DNA from: Patiria miniata
Lineage: Eukaryota; Echinodermata; Asteroidea; Valvatida; Asterinidae
Direction of reading: 5' to 3'
Length of the DNA stretch: 64,000 bases
Assembly (NCBI RefSeq): GCF_015706575.1
Contig: NW_024037071.1
Location: 11,149,774 to 11,213,773, forward strand
The first letter of the stretch is position 1. Every line of letters begins with the position of its first letter. Of the stretch, positions 1-13,489 are shown piece by piece. The notes beneath the pieces were generated by a model. That model was not told where the DNA came from and did not search any database. It was given only the letters and a program-made list of their open reading frames with translations. The translations under genes were made by a program, and so were the position numbers.

Positions 1-260
1 ATTCGTATTATGGTCTGTCCTCTGTGAAATCATCACTCGTGAATACATGAGAGGCCATCATGGTCACTTTAATGTACATTTACTTCACACGGTAACTTCA
101 CACTGTTGTATAGGACCATGCTGTTTAAAGTATTTGAACCCAAACCTGCTATTTTAATTAGCTTCGTCTATTCTCACGATGCCATTCGCTGCCAAATCTT
201 CCTTTACTCGTTCAGAAAATCAGGGTCAGGATAGCCGTATCTTGTTCTGAAAGCAAACTT
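1..260. repeat. Left end of duplicated tract (matches 30920-31250)
   Basis: It contains CATCATGGTCACTT, ACTTCACAC and TTCGAACCCAAA-type landmarks in the same order as 30950-31200, leading into the terminal DTC exon copy. The duplication probably extends beyond the window start. Confidence 0.6.
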
Positions 261-2794
261 AGAATCCCCGTTTATTGGAGCACGCAGACAAGGCGAGGAA
301 TTATGCACTTTTCATTACAAATAAAAGCTTTGGTGTGTAGATCCTTTATGTTTGTAGGAAGTAGAATTCAGCGGGGGCAATTGATTTTGGGGTAATTGAT
401 AAAAACAAAGTTAAACATTTACTAATCTGTTTTGACAGTAAATGAAAAAAATACAAAGGTTATTGTTTTGCAGAAAGATTTGTGTCTTTTGTTATTCTGA
501 AGATGTTGTTCATAAGAAGACCCCAAAATCACTGCATGTGGTACTGGAGTTTCAAAGACGGATGATCAGGAACTTGATGGAAATTACCCCTACAAGTGAC
601 CCCCAGGGCAATACCCAACATTTTCTGGGGGAAAAAAACGCCAATATATTTGGGTGGAGGAGGGGAGACAAATCTGCAAGTCTGTTGGGATATAGTTGGG
701 ATGATTCTCCATATTACGGGGATTTAACTTACATTTTGAAACGCAATTTAATACTGGACATTGGGTACTCTTGAAATTGACGATGAATTTAGCAATGAAT
801 GCAATCTAATCGCATTGCACTGTGACCCTTGCTTTCAAGTTTAAAGGCTTATTTGATGTTGCAATGTAAATAATGCCATATTGTTTGCTTAATTGTTAAT
901 AATTCAACACACTGGAAATTCCCGAACACGAATAACCAAAATACATTATGCACGGAAATCTATGGACATGTATCGCAGTTCAGGGATTTCGTCAAAACGA
1001 AACACCTCTGCCTAGGGCCCATAATCTGATAACATTCATAAATAGCACAAGTTAATGAAAGATTTTATATCGAGAGCTAGTGAAGTTGATAGGTGGAACA
1101 GGTCACGACGTGTTATTTCGATCGTTTTATCATGCTGTTACTTTACATTTAGCTAATTCAGTATAAAATCGCATGATCATTTACAAACTACACTGATACA
1201 CAAAACTCTTAATTTACAGTAGATTCTTTTGTCAATTGGCATACAGAGCTTAAATATTGTTGTTAAATACATTAAATACGGGTTAAATACGTTAATTACT
1301 GTTTTTGCACAGTAGATTTTACTGTTGTTGTGTTTTTTTCTCTGTATGCATTAACAACAAATTCTTCTGTATTAGGTATTTGTTCATTTGCAGGCATCCC
1401 ACTGTTTTGCAACGGATAATTAGGCCTATAACAAACCCCACTCTAACTTCACAATTTTCTGTACCACAATGTATTAGTTATTTACCGCGATTACTTGATT
1501 GGCCCTTTCTGAAAATCTCCCATGTTAATTACATGGTAAATCCCTTATCAGTTCTCAAAGGATTCCAAATTTTCCCATGATGCTTTTCGGCTGTGTGGTG
1601 TAGCCTATACTGCACCCAATATGCAGTTTTCCATCACGGTACTCCGATGGGAATAGTCCCTGTGCCGTAAAGGAAGTGTCTTAAGCACTCGACCAATGCC
1701 GACATCATTGCTCCTTCACGACTTTTCAAGTTGTACCATACAACTGGAGACGTCACCTGTAACATGACGTCACCTGTAATTTGTTTTGTAAAGTGCAGCC
1801 TAGCCAGAGATTAACGTCGTTAAATGCAAGTTCATATCTTTTTCAACTTTCAAATTATAACGCACTTTTGGTTTAGACCGGAAGGAAGGTCACGTGATTT
1901 TGCACATAATAGCAAAAAATGAAGACCATGGACTATTATATCAATTACTTACAGAAACAAAGACAGATCTCTCACAGTTGATTTATATTGATTTTAAAAG
2001 ATTAAATCTAGAAATCTTTGGTTCCTTTGTAATCTGATACTTGATGACGTCATCGTGAAGTAATTACCAGAAATTAATATGTACCACCGGGGATGAGGGT
2101 AGATGTTTAAAGTTACAAGTCCATACCATAAACCGTTTAGAAGAATACCCACGGAGAAGTATTGTCAGGAAAAAAGAATCGGAAAGAAAGAAAGAAAGAA
2201 AGACGATTTATCAGAACAATTCTAAACAGTGGTTGGGTTGTGCCCGACCACTCAACAAATCATCATGTTCGCATTTTGTGATCTGATAGACTTAGTCTTG
2301 ATGAACATTTTGTTTGTCTGTGTGGAGTCACTCGACCAGTTTACTTTCGGGGTTAATAGAAGACCAACTTTGCAAAGTTTCAGTACGATGACATAATCAG
2401 AACGAAAGTTACTTAAGGGAGAATGTGAAAACAGTAGTTATTGTCCTTTTTAAATAAACATTAAATCCATCACGTTGTTCACATTAATGCTATGACGTAA
2501 ACAAACTTCAAGTTAGGTTTCATTAATAAATGTGTATGTGCGTTCATTTTTAACTTGCATAGGTCGCCACATGAGCCGAATTAAGCGAAACTGGGACAAA
2601 TTCGAATGCTTCAAACTTCCATTATACTAAACCTTAAGTTAAATTTCAATCAGTGGCTTTTCGAAATTGAATTAAGAATCGAACAACGATGCTATGGCAC
2701 GAATTGAAGTATATTTTGGGGAAATCTGTGTGGCATAAACAAATAGTGTTAAAATAACTGGGAAAAACCTACATTAAACTAATGTAGAGTTACA
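261..2794. other. Spacer without recognisable gene
   Basis: Apart from the promoter relic at 800-1110 and a short (GAAA)n run at about 2185-2206, I see no gene, RNA or mobile element I can support. Short frames here lack codon structure or family motifs. Confidence 0.5.
800..1110. repeat. Relic copy of the gene A promoter region
   Basis: This stretch matches about 30440-30700 in the same orientation, including TAATGCCATATTGTT, CACACTGGAAATTCCCGA and a later GTTCAGGGA. The kappaB site GGAAATTCCC is kept at 914-923, but the neighbouring ACGCAATACC box has decayed and no RRM-like exon follows. It lies inside the last intron of psi-C1, on the opposite side of the terminal exon from where it would be expected, so local order has been rearranged. 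Confidence 0.6.
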
Positions 2795-4107
<1,313 letters not shown>

Positions 4108-4627
4108 ATAACAGCTGGAATATTGAAATCGTTTAGGTGACAAATTGCGTGATAAAAATATCACATATTTTATAAATGCTGAATAGGTTGCAGAGTTTAA
4201 AAGGTTGATGGGCATCCATGCCTTACAGAGGCCCCAAATCGGTTGCCTTCGATGATTTTCCGACCAGGAAAGCCATCGCTATCACTGTGCAAACTAATGT
4301 ACCTGTAGGTGAAAGTGCACAATTTGGCCCTAATATGCTACTCTAATATCTGCCCCGCTATAATAACCTCACCACCAATGCAATTCCTTCTTGGAAAACC
4401 CAGCCACCCGCGTGAACTGCAACCGCAGATGTTTTAGTGAGTAATATGAACGCACGGCAATCCATTGATTTTGCAGGTCCCGCAGCCAGTCCGCCTATCT
4501 TTCAGGACTCACTCACTGACTGACTCACTACCACTTTTGAACCGGACAGAGCGTATAATTTTGAATAAGCCCAACTCTAAACTGATTCAAAATGCCTTTT
4601 CAGTATTTTTTCGTGCATATGTGTATA
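4108..4627. other. Spacer, nothing recognised
   Basis: No motif, repeat or gene that I can support between the LINE tail and the next MITE. Confidence 0.5.
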
Positions 4628-4635
4628 CATGGGCC

Positions 4636-4912
4636 CATGGGCGTCGCGAGGGGGGGGGGGGGCAAGGGGGGGCACTTGCCCCCTTCCCCTGGAAAATAAA
4701 AAAAAATAAAAAAAAATAAAAAAAAAAGAAAAAGAAAAGAAAAGAGGCGCGAAGACAAAGTGGTGTAAATTTAATGAGTTGGTGGGGGGGGGGCAAAATG
4801 TCCCTGCCCCCCTCTAAAACTGATAAATCGAGAATGTGTTGAGAAATACAAGCATTTTTTTGGCAAAAAAAATGTTTGCCCCCCTCTAGAAAAAATCCTG
4901 GCGACGCCCATG
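4636..4912. mobile_element. MITE, CATGGGCGTCGC ends, perfect 8-bp TSD
   Basis: Ends CATGGGCGTCGCGAGG and CCTGGCGACGCCCATG are inverted copies. The exact direct repeat CATGGGCC stands on both sides (4628-4635 and 4913-4920). The interior has G runs, an A-rich tract and GTTTGCCCCCC-type stretches. It is non-autonomous and related in style to the 3495 element. Confidence 0.85.
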
Positions 4913-5285
4913 CATGGGCCTGGTTGAGTCCATTCTGAATTGCCGTTTAGCGCATAAGATATTGTGAGTTAAACCATTGCTGTCACACTATTGTTAAAAG
5001 TGTGGATTCGGAACTAAGAATCTGTAACGCTGGTCACAAAGCGTGGATTCGGAACGAAGAATCTTTAGTAAAGTGTGAAATCGGAATTACGAATCCACAC
5101 TTTGAACACGTCGGATAATTGTTCTCCATAATGAGCATTCAGGACCGTATGCGTGACCGTATGCGTATTTCCTTCCGAAATGTCCAATGCATCTTCACTG
5201 TCACATTCTCCGCCGTCACTGCAACACGGCTTCGAGTCAGAAAGAAGTCATCGTCCGAACTATCCATAATGTCAGCGGAAGGAGC

Positions 5286-5492
5286 TGGGAAAAATGTTGC
5301 AACCTGACGCCACTTTTTTTTTCATATATCATCTCAATGAAGGTCGTTCATTGCAAAAATGATGATAAGACATGAAGCTGGGACTGAGAAATATTTCAAA
5401 TTTTGTTAGGAAATACATACAGATTGTTCTTGACTCTCCATAGACTTTGTACACAATCGCGGAAGTGGCGTCAGGTTGCAACACTTTTCCCA
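5286..5492. mobile_element. Small MITE, about 207 bp
   Basis: Inverted ends TGGGAAAAATGTTGCAACCT (5286) and the complement of AGGTTGCAACACTTTTCCCA (5473-5492), continuing through the shared GACGCCACTT stretch, about 30 bp in all with one or two differences. No coding capacity. Confidence 0.7.
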
Positions 5493-5558
5493 AGTCTTTT
5501 CATACCCACTCACTGTGAATGCCAATACTTCTTTTGACGCAATGGTTTAAGTCGAAAC

Positions 5559-7687
5559 AGTGTTCATTCGTTTTGAACGTACGCAAGACGGGCATTTACG
5601 TTTCAGCCAATGGAGAGCTTTGCTTGCCACGCTCCACCCACAGTTACCGCCCACCGTGACCGTCCACAGCCTTACTTTTATTATTCAAATTGTTTGCTAG
5701 TATGCAAGAGGATTCCAACTCGTTGAGCGGTACAAAAATCTAAATAACAAAAGAGGATCTCTTACAAAGAAAGCTGTCTGACACAATACCTGCTGAATCT
5801 CTCTATCGAAGCAATTTTGCAAGTACATGTACATTGTACATGATGTGTTTTGAACAAAATCTAGTCGGTAAAGCAAACAGAATTACGCACGTAATTCGTT
5901 TAGTGCAGGTATATGAATTCAAACTGCAGGGAGTCCTCTCAGCATTTAAGCCTACTGTACATACTGCCTTTAGTCATGGATCCCGTGGCCACAGTCATGT
6001 TCCTTTCTATGTTATTACTTTCTGTTATTGATAAGTGTACCCCCTGTTGATTTTTTTTCTCGACGAAGAGCTGGCTTTTCTTTGGAATTATTTCAACACT
6101 CTGTTTATGGGTTTTCTCTGCACGGGCATATTTTGTTTGCCTGCACCTTTACCAAGATTGCGCTACAATAGAGACTATTCTGAAGGCTTACGTAGGGTAC
6201 AGCATACAGTCAGTATTCAGATTAACAATACACTTGGAATGTAAGGAAAGAAAAGGGCTAAGGCAGAGTACGAGTGCTATAGACACCATTATAATGGCTT
6301 ACGTAGGGTACAGTCAGTATTCAGATTAACAATAGACTTGAAACGCAAGGAAAGAATAAGGCTAAGGCAGGGTACGAGCGCTACAATGGACACTATTATA
6401 AGGGCTTACGTATAGGGTACAGTCAGTATTCAGATTTACAATACACTTGGCACGTAAGGAAAGAATAAGGCTAAGGCAGGGTACCAGCGCTACAATAGAA
6501 ACTATGTAGGATTAAAAAGGCTTACGTAGGGAACAGTCAGTATTCAGATTAACAATACACTCGGAACGCAAGGAAATAATAAGGCTAAGGCAGGGTACGA
6601 GCGCTACTTAGAAAAACAATAAAAACGGTACATAGGATTATAAATGTTACGCAGGGTACAGTCAGTATTCAGATTAACAAGACATATACATTTGTATGCC
6701 TGTTAAAGCTAAAGGCCACGTACCTTCGGGTACTGTCACTCTGAAAGCAAGACGAAAGTGAGGCACGAAATTGGGAAGGTCGACAAATGTGCCCGTGTGA
6801 ATATCAATGATGAGGAGAGGGCACCTGTTTTAAATGCATATCGCCATAAGTTTATAAACAAAGAAGAGGTTTATGGAGTAAATCATTAGTTTATAGAGTC
6901 ACAAATGTTTAACGACGCTGAAAAAAAAGTTTCGCTCATTACGTTTAAAATTAACCTTAACTGAATTTCCAATAAAAAGAAATATTTGTATGTACCGTAT
7001 TTTTATCATATTCTTTTCATAACTAAAAACGAATAAAACTGCTGAAAACCGTTTAAAGAGTACATTGACCTGAAACTACAATCAACAAACTAAGCTGACC
7101 CATGTTTCGCCAAGTCCTTCAAATTTTTATTTATAAATATTTATTTATAATACATGTGATATAATCGATAACAAGTCTTTTATTTTGTTAATTTCAGTTT
7201 TTATTTATCGGAGATTATACGATAGAGCTTCAAAGAAACAGAGATTTGTTTGTGTTTACTTTTATTGACAGGAAAAAGGGTTGACAAACTTTGTCGAAAG
7301 ATTTCAACATGAGTTTGAGTTGTACGTGCACTATAGTATCCTATACACGTATACGCGTACATGTACAACATTTCCAGTGCTTTTCTTCATCACGTCATAT
7401 GTCGCCTATAGGCACAGCACTATAAAACTCCACTTTATGGTTCCCGATCCTGCCACTTACAATGTTCTTTGGTTATGTTGAAATTTGTACCGCTCAACGA
7501 CTTGGAATCCTCTTGCATTGTTATCGTGATTAATAGAAGCAGCGAACAATTTGAATAATAAAAGTAAGGCAGTGGACGGTCACGGTGGGCGGTAACTAGT
7601 GGGTGGAGCGTGGCAAGCAAAGCTTTTCATTGGCTGAGACGTGAATGCCCGTCCTGCGTACGTTCAAAACGAATGAACACTAGAAAT
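5559..7687. mobile_element. Long foldback element with 190-210 bp arms
   Basis: The left arm (5559-5750) and right arm (7478-7687) are inverted copies sharing TTCATTCGTTTTGAACGTAC, GGCATT, CAGCCAATG, GCTTGCCACGCTCCACCCAC, TTACCGCCCACCGTGACCGT and GCAAGAGGATTCCAA. The arms look like promoter plus first-exon sequence: a CCAAT box, CCGCCC, then ATG with MQEDSxSLSGT; the right arm has a GTAAGT donor soon after. The 1.7-kb centre carries a minisatellite. Confidence 0.65.
6150..6690. repeat. Minisatellite, about 112-bp unit, near five copies
   Basis: Each unit has GCTTACGTAGGGTACAGTCA, TATTCAGATTAACAATACAC and AAGGCTAAGGCAGGGTACGA. Copies begin near 6160, 6290, 6400, 6520 and 6640 with small indels. 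Confidence 0.85.
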
Positions 7688-7696
7688 ACACTCGCA

Positions 7697-8155
7697 AGTG
7701 TGGATTCTTAATTTACGAATCCACTCGGCGCTTTGCGCCGAGTGAATTCTTAAATTATGAGTCCACACTTTCTCGTGTTTTCTCCTTAGCCTCTGGGACT
7801 AGCTTTGTTAGGCTTGCCTTGTCGTGTTCCTCCATAATGACATTATTGGCCCATGGTCACGTTATTCATCCCCTAGTTTCATTGGACAACCATGCACTTG
7901 TTTCGGTATGATAGGGTATTTTTGTTTTGTATTATTTGTCGAACGCAGGAATTCATCTGTTAGTATCCAACTTATAGTGGTTGGCTCATGTAGTTCCCTA
8001 ATAAAAGGTAATTATCTAAATGCTATTGTCTTCCCTTGGGCCGCGTATGGCGGGAATTTGATCGACACAAGTTAAAATGTGTCATTGTGCTATCACAACA
8101 GCCCATATGTTGTTTATTCCATTCGGTATTAATTGCCCTATATCATACAATGTCA
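7697..8155. other. Spacer with a short GTGGATTC inverted motif
   Basis: Contains GTGTGGATTC / GAATCCAC and the palindromic CGGCGCTTTGCGCCG near 7726-7740, resembling 4995-5100. Nothing coding is seen. Confidence 0.4.
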
Positions 8156-8161
8156 ATACTA

Positions 8162-8926
8162 CAATGTGAGTCTAAAAAAAACTATACACTTTTAAAATTG
8201 GCCATAGTTTTTTTTTTCTTTTAGTAATATAGATAAGATATTTCCATATGTACTTTTAGAGTAATTACTCTAATTCCTCTAAAGGGGTCGGATAAAATCT
8301 GACTTGCGCCAACTAGTCAGGGCTGGATAAGAATGAGAAATTTAAAAGAACACAACCATGGTCTTGGTTTTGGTCATGGAATGCATAATCAGTTCAGATT
8401 TGTGAATCTTGCTTGCAAGAGTTTAAGTAGGCAGATCTGGATGACTTCCAGGAAAGGATAACTCGTGAAATTGACATTCTCAGACAAGACAGGGAGGTGA
8501 TTCGCCGTGCTGTTGCAGGAATGATGCGCGGAGCCCAGCTATGTTCACTGAACGAGATGGTGGCCATGTTAAGGACTAAGACACCGTGGAATTTAATTGC
8601 CTTTTTAATATATTAAAAAAATTTAAATAAAATTAACGCGAAGTTTAAAAGCTAATGAAATCTTCTTTTGTCTCTTTGTTAGACAATGGTTGTGTTCTTT
8701 TAGATTGTTTTTTTTTCTTATCCAGCCCTGACCAGTTGGCGAAAGTCAGATTTCACCCGACCCCTTTAATTGTGCAGTCATGCATGAAAACTAATGCAGT
8801 GAAAATGTCACCAAAAGAAGCAAGAAGAGTTACTCTAAAAGTACATATGAAAATATCTTATCTTTATTGCTACAGAATAAAACTATGGCCAATTTTAAAA
8901 GTGTATAGTTCTTTTGACTCGCACTG
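8162..8926. mobile_element. Decayed Tc1/mariner-like transposon
   Basis: TIRs begin CAATGTGAGTC and end GACTCGCACTG; they extend through ACTATACACTTTTAAAATTG, with further matching sequence inside (about 180 bp of arm). Flanked by TA on both sides. The middle (8430-8580) still reads like the C-terminal tail of a Tc1-type transposase (ITREIDILRQDREVIRRAV in frame). The rest of the transposase is gone. Confidence 0.8.
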
Positions 8927-9184
8927 TATAGTTTCAATTTGTTTTGATCAGCACTGTAAAAGCTCCCTTTAGGTTCACTAGGGGCCATTTCTCCCTGTAC
9001 CTCCTGGTGCTGTAAAGGGGGGGGGGACACCCTGTGCCTGGATGGTTTAATAGTTATTTTTCTCTTTTTTTTCATTCAAGTTTTCTTAATCGGTGTTAAT
9101 GCCTTTTCGCCTTTAACAATTTAATTGTGTGGCCTGGTGTTTTGCCATTTTTGTACATGTTATAGCTATTTATGGTGTTACATC

Positions 9185-9390
9185 CATTATGTAATGGGTC
9201 TGGTGTGCCCTCTTTATCAGGGTCTGGTGGGCCCTAATTGTGACAGGGTCTGGTGTGCCCTAGGTACCAGGTTCTGGTGTGCCCTAATGATCATGGTCTG
9301 GTGTGAAATATATATATATATGGTGGGCCTGGTGTGCCCTATTCATGCCTGCGTCTAGTTAACCCATGGTCTGGTGTGCCCCACTTTAAT
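9185..9390. repeat. Degenerate minisatellite, GGTCTGGTGTGCCCT core
   Basis: Seven or so copies of a GGTCTGGTGTGCCCT-like core about 28-32 bp apart, interrupted by an (AT)n run at 9308-9320. Spacing is irregular. Confidence 0.7.
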
Positions 9391-9679
9391 GCATTCCGTT
9401 GCCAGTTTACAATGGTATATCCGGTCATGTTGTGGCGAATAAAGAAGATCTGTGGCATAATTACTTACAAACAAATATATTGTGTGCGTGTTAAGTATCT
9501 TATTAGCCTGAGAATGATTTAGGACTAGCCTACCTCTTAACGCCAATTCGGCCACTTGGATACACAAAACGCACGACAAATTACTAAATAGCCATTTTGA
9601 ATCAGTTTAATAAAATATTGTGAACTCTGTGACCAGCTTGATTAGGCTTGCCTTGTCGTGTTCCTTCATGATGACATTA

Positions 9680-9925
<246 letters not shown>

Positions 9926-10475
9926 CTATAGTTGAAAGCATGGCGTCGCTAGGAAGGGGGAGGGCACGGGGGGGGGGTGTCAGTAAATTGAGACTAAATC
10001 CCACTAGATTAATTAGCCCACATATATAATTTTCACAAAGATTTAGCGAAATATGTATTCGAAAGAGCATTACAATTCCCTGGGCTATATATCTTTAGTA
10101 TGACATTCTTGAATATTTGATGAAAACGTTTGTACCTGTATACAGTTTTTGACAGTGTGTAAGAGGTCTTTATAAGGTCTTCGAGCTCATCAGAGAGTCA
10201 TGTTCTCACGGGTATCACAGTACATTGTGGACGAACCATTTTCATCGGTGATTGCATGTGCAAACATTTAAATACCACCTAATTTTACAAGTATAAAATG
10301 TAATTAAGTAATACACGTCCGTGCACATTGAATCACTTACAAATCCAAATGCTCCAATTATGCATTGTTCAACGATAGTAAGATTTATGCTTAAAACACC
10401 GTTACCATTTGTTTCCAAAATATTTTTGTTATTGATTTAATGGACTGTGTGTGACAACCATCAACAAAATCTTAC

Positions 10476-10870
10476 TGTTTGCATCCCACTCAGTACGTAA
10501 TACCGTATAATGATAACATCCTCGTCTGGATAACCAGGGAGGTGAAAGTAAGAGGCAGTCTCACTCTTCATCGTTCCATTGGGCTGGTTCCCTCTGGGCT
10601 CACCGCACTCCTTGCGGCATACAGGACATCTGTAGTTGCTCTTCAATGCTCGAGCGATGCAAGATTTACAGAATCGATGTTTGCATTTGTCCAGGACTAC
10701 TTCGTCACCAGTGATCTCTGCCAAGCATATCGGACACTGTTTGGTCTCCGTACTATCAGTACAAGTGTCTGGGATGCTCGTAGCCATCGAGTAAGTGAAG
10801 TTACATCGTCTTTCAACCTGTAGCGTCTTGTTGAAAGCTTTGCTGATCAATCTAGACTTGGTGGTGTGAC
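10476..10870 (-). pseudogene. psi-C1 RING exon, open reading frame kept
   Basis: The frame from 10973 to the donor at 10475 is open, with ATG choices at MQACTANP and at MATSIPDTCTD just before the RING. All eight Zn ligands are present. Sequence after the RING (EPRGNQPNGTMKSETASYF) differs from genes A and B (QPKGNQPxGTM), so psi-C1 and psi-C3 belong to a separate older branch of the family. It is very close to the exon at 35027-35340. Confidence 0.75.
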
Positions 10871-11196
10871 CTTGCAGATAATCCAGATGTTCCTGTAGCA
10901 ATTTATTCCAGTTTAAATATGTCTGTGATCTTGCAAAATTGACTTTATGCGGGTTAGCTGTACACGCTTGCACTCAGTGAGCTAAATTGTCCTTGCGATA
11001 GTTTCCGAGTGTCGGAAATGCCAGGATTTTTTTTATTGTGACTGTTCAAACAAATTTGACAATGAAAACGTTTAGCTTTTCCGACGCTAAAGCTTCCACC
11101 TGTTTGTCAGCGGAGATTGAGAAATTTGTAAAGTTTGTCAAATTAGTCAAATTACCTAGTCACATTCGGTAAAGATTTTCAAAAAGAAGAAGGTAA

Positions 11197-11290
11197 AATG
11201 ACTGGGACTCGAACCCCAACCTGCAGCATTGACCACTGAATAAACACAGCAGACCACGTTTGTGCAACGTACTTCGCCGTGCAATCTAAA
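11197..11290 (-). repeat. tRNA-like SINE head (fragment)
   Basis: On the minus strand GGTTGGGGTTCGAGTCCCAG carries a good polymerase III box B, with a weak box A about 45 bp upstream. No cloverleaf can be drawn, so it is more likely a SINE remnant than a tRNA gene. Confidence 0.4.
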
Positions 11291-11659
11291 CTAAATTTAT
11301 ATGCGTATGATGGTGTCAACGACTCCCTGGCACACGTTATTAAAACCACCTTCGGTGACTTGTTTTTTTTCTGAATATCATTTCAGTCGGAAAATTGCAC
11401 TGGGTATTTGATACCATCCTTCCTTCACTTTGAGCACGGTTTTTTTCTCATTGTAGCTTTGTTTCTGGGCAAATACCAATGGTCCTAGCTACGTCCATTT
11501 AAACAGTGCTCAAGTTTAAATGATAATCCCAATGAAATCGCACAAAAAAAACATGCATACAAGTTCACAAACACGCCTGCCGGCCTATTTTGATAATGGG
11601 AGATAATGATTAGTCAATAGAAACTGAACCTGCGCACCTTGAACTGTTCCTGAATGTAG

Positions 11660-13236
11660 GGTCTAACTGTAAAATTGTGGGCATTAATTTCTCTTTGAAC
11701 TTAAAATGTTTGTTTGATTTGAATTATAAAATTAAACTTAAAAACATCGAGCAGACCCTCAATAGTTGGCGATCAAGATATCTGTCCTTAATTGGGGAAA
11801 TTTGTGTGATAAAATCCCTCCTGTTGCCTCGGTTACTTTATCTGTCGTTTTTGTTCTATGTATTTAAATCCCTTTTAAAGAAAAAGAAAAACTATTGTTC
11901 AAATGCATCTTGAAGCATGGAAATAACGAAATGAACAGGAAAATCATGTACATGGATACTTTCTCAGGGGTCTTCGTATGATAGATTCTTTTATTTTTTT
12001 GTCAAGCTCAGAAAATAGTTTGGGTTACTGCGAATCCTCCTGCGAATCTTTTGGGTCAGCTTAAACATACTCAGGTTGATGACTATGTTAGGACTTGGCA
12101 CTTCTTTAAGTAAAAGGTTTGTCGTGGGCCATGAATTAAGTGATTTTTCCTTTTGGCAATTCTGTGGTTCAATACGTATATTCGTTCAAAACGTTTAAGT
12201 CATACTTATTTTTCCAAGAGTGGTAGGGTGGGAAAGGTATTATCACTGTAAGAATCTATTGAATGAGCCAAAACCCAATGTTTTTTTTTTCATTTCAGGA
12301 ACTAATACAATGTAATTGAATATGATTTCTTACAAAGACAAAAGAGAGTTTTACACCCTTCTTATTGTAGCCCTCAGGAATGGTTTTGTGATAAACATAA
12401 TAATAGAGGGTGATGATATTACAAATATCTTAAAATCAAGAATATCCCTAAGTATACTAACATTATAATCGATAAATTAATTTCGGAAAAGCAAAATACC
12501 ATTTGGAAAAGTGCGTTAAATATCAATTTAGAGAATGAAGATTTAGAGGCGATTCTTACACGGAATTTTAAATGTACTATTGAAACCGGACAGAAACCTT
12601 TATTTTAAGATGTTCCATGGGGCCATTACCTTTAATCATTTTCTTTTCAAAATTAGCAGAAAAGATTCCCCAAGCTGTTCTTTTTGTGGAACATATCCTG
12701 AAACTTCACTTCATGTGAATGTGTCACACCAATCCTGTCAGACCTCCTTTGTTTCATTAATAAAAAAAAAAAAACTAAAAAAACTAAACGACTCTGTAGA
12801 AATTGGGAAATTTGAGATCTTATTTGGAGTTCCCTATAACACATTTTTGACTTGTGTTTTTCTTTGTGCTTAATATATTTTGATAGGTGTAAATTTCAAC
12901 TCAAAGTCCCTCCTTTACTGGGTTAGGATTATTCTTAAAAAATCAACATAATGTGGAATACAGGATTGCAATGAAAAAATCAAATCCTTGCTCTTCGTTT
13001 TAAGAAATGGAAATTTAAAGTCTAATTTCAATATTATTTTTTTTTGTAATTGTAACATTTGCTTGTCACTTAACTCTTCTCCACAGCTTCTCTCTTTAAA
13101 CATGTGCTGTTTTTACTAAATATTTCTCCTAATTATTGTATATTGTTCTTTAACTACCTTAATTTTTTGTGATTCCTGTTTCTGTTTTTCAATGTATATT
13201 GCTTTTGCTTATCAATAAAACATAAGAAAAAAAAGT
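11660..13236 (+). mobile_element. L1/Tx1-like LINE fragment, 5' truncated
   Basis: Successive broken frames give KLKNIEQTLNSWRSRYLSLI, IKSLLLPRLLYL and later YFKMFHGAITFNHFLFKI with CSFCGTYPETSLHV, the C-terminal RT and zinc-knuckle-like end of L1/Tx1-type elements. It ends AATAAAACATAAG plus an A tract at 13217-13236. The flanks (TGTCTAAC to the left, AGACCCAGGAGTT to the right) match contiguous unit-2 sequence at about 37170-37290, so it entered unit 1 only. Confidence 0.8.
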
Positions 13237-13489
13237 GACAGACCCAGGAGTTTCCAAACGGAGGTTAGCTCAGGCATTGAAGTCCCACGTTTTTTCAAGA
13301 GGGATGGGGTAGGCCATAGGATCAGGAGTTAACATCACGGTCAACACATTAAAAGACCAAAGGACTGAAGCAATGAAATTATGCACTAGCTATCATGTCC
13401 AAATATGAATCGTTATCTATGCTATGCAAGGTTTCAGGAGTCATAAAATATCCAATCCTGAACAATACATGTAGTTTAAATAAATATTC

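Noticed and set aside
442-774. 110-codon open frame on the plus strand
   Set aside because: No family resemblance, lies in a pseudogene intron, and the composition looks random.
9185-9390. CRISPR-like spaced repeats
   Set aside because: Repeats are degenerate, spacing varies, and spacers are partly repeat sequence.
11197-11290. Possible tRNA gene on the minus strand
   Set aside because: Box B is good but no acceptor stem or anticodon arm can be paired; better explained as a SINE head.
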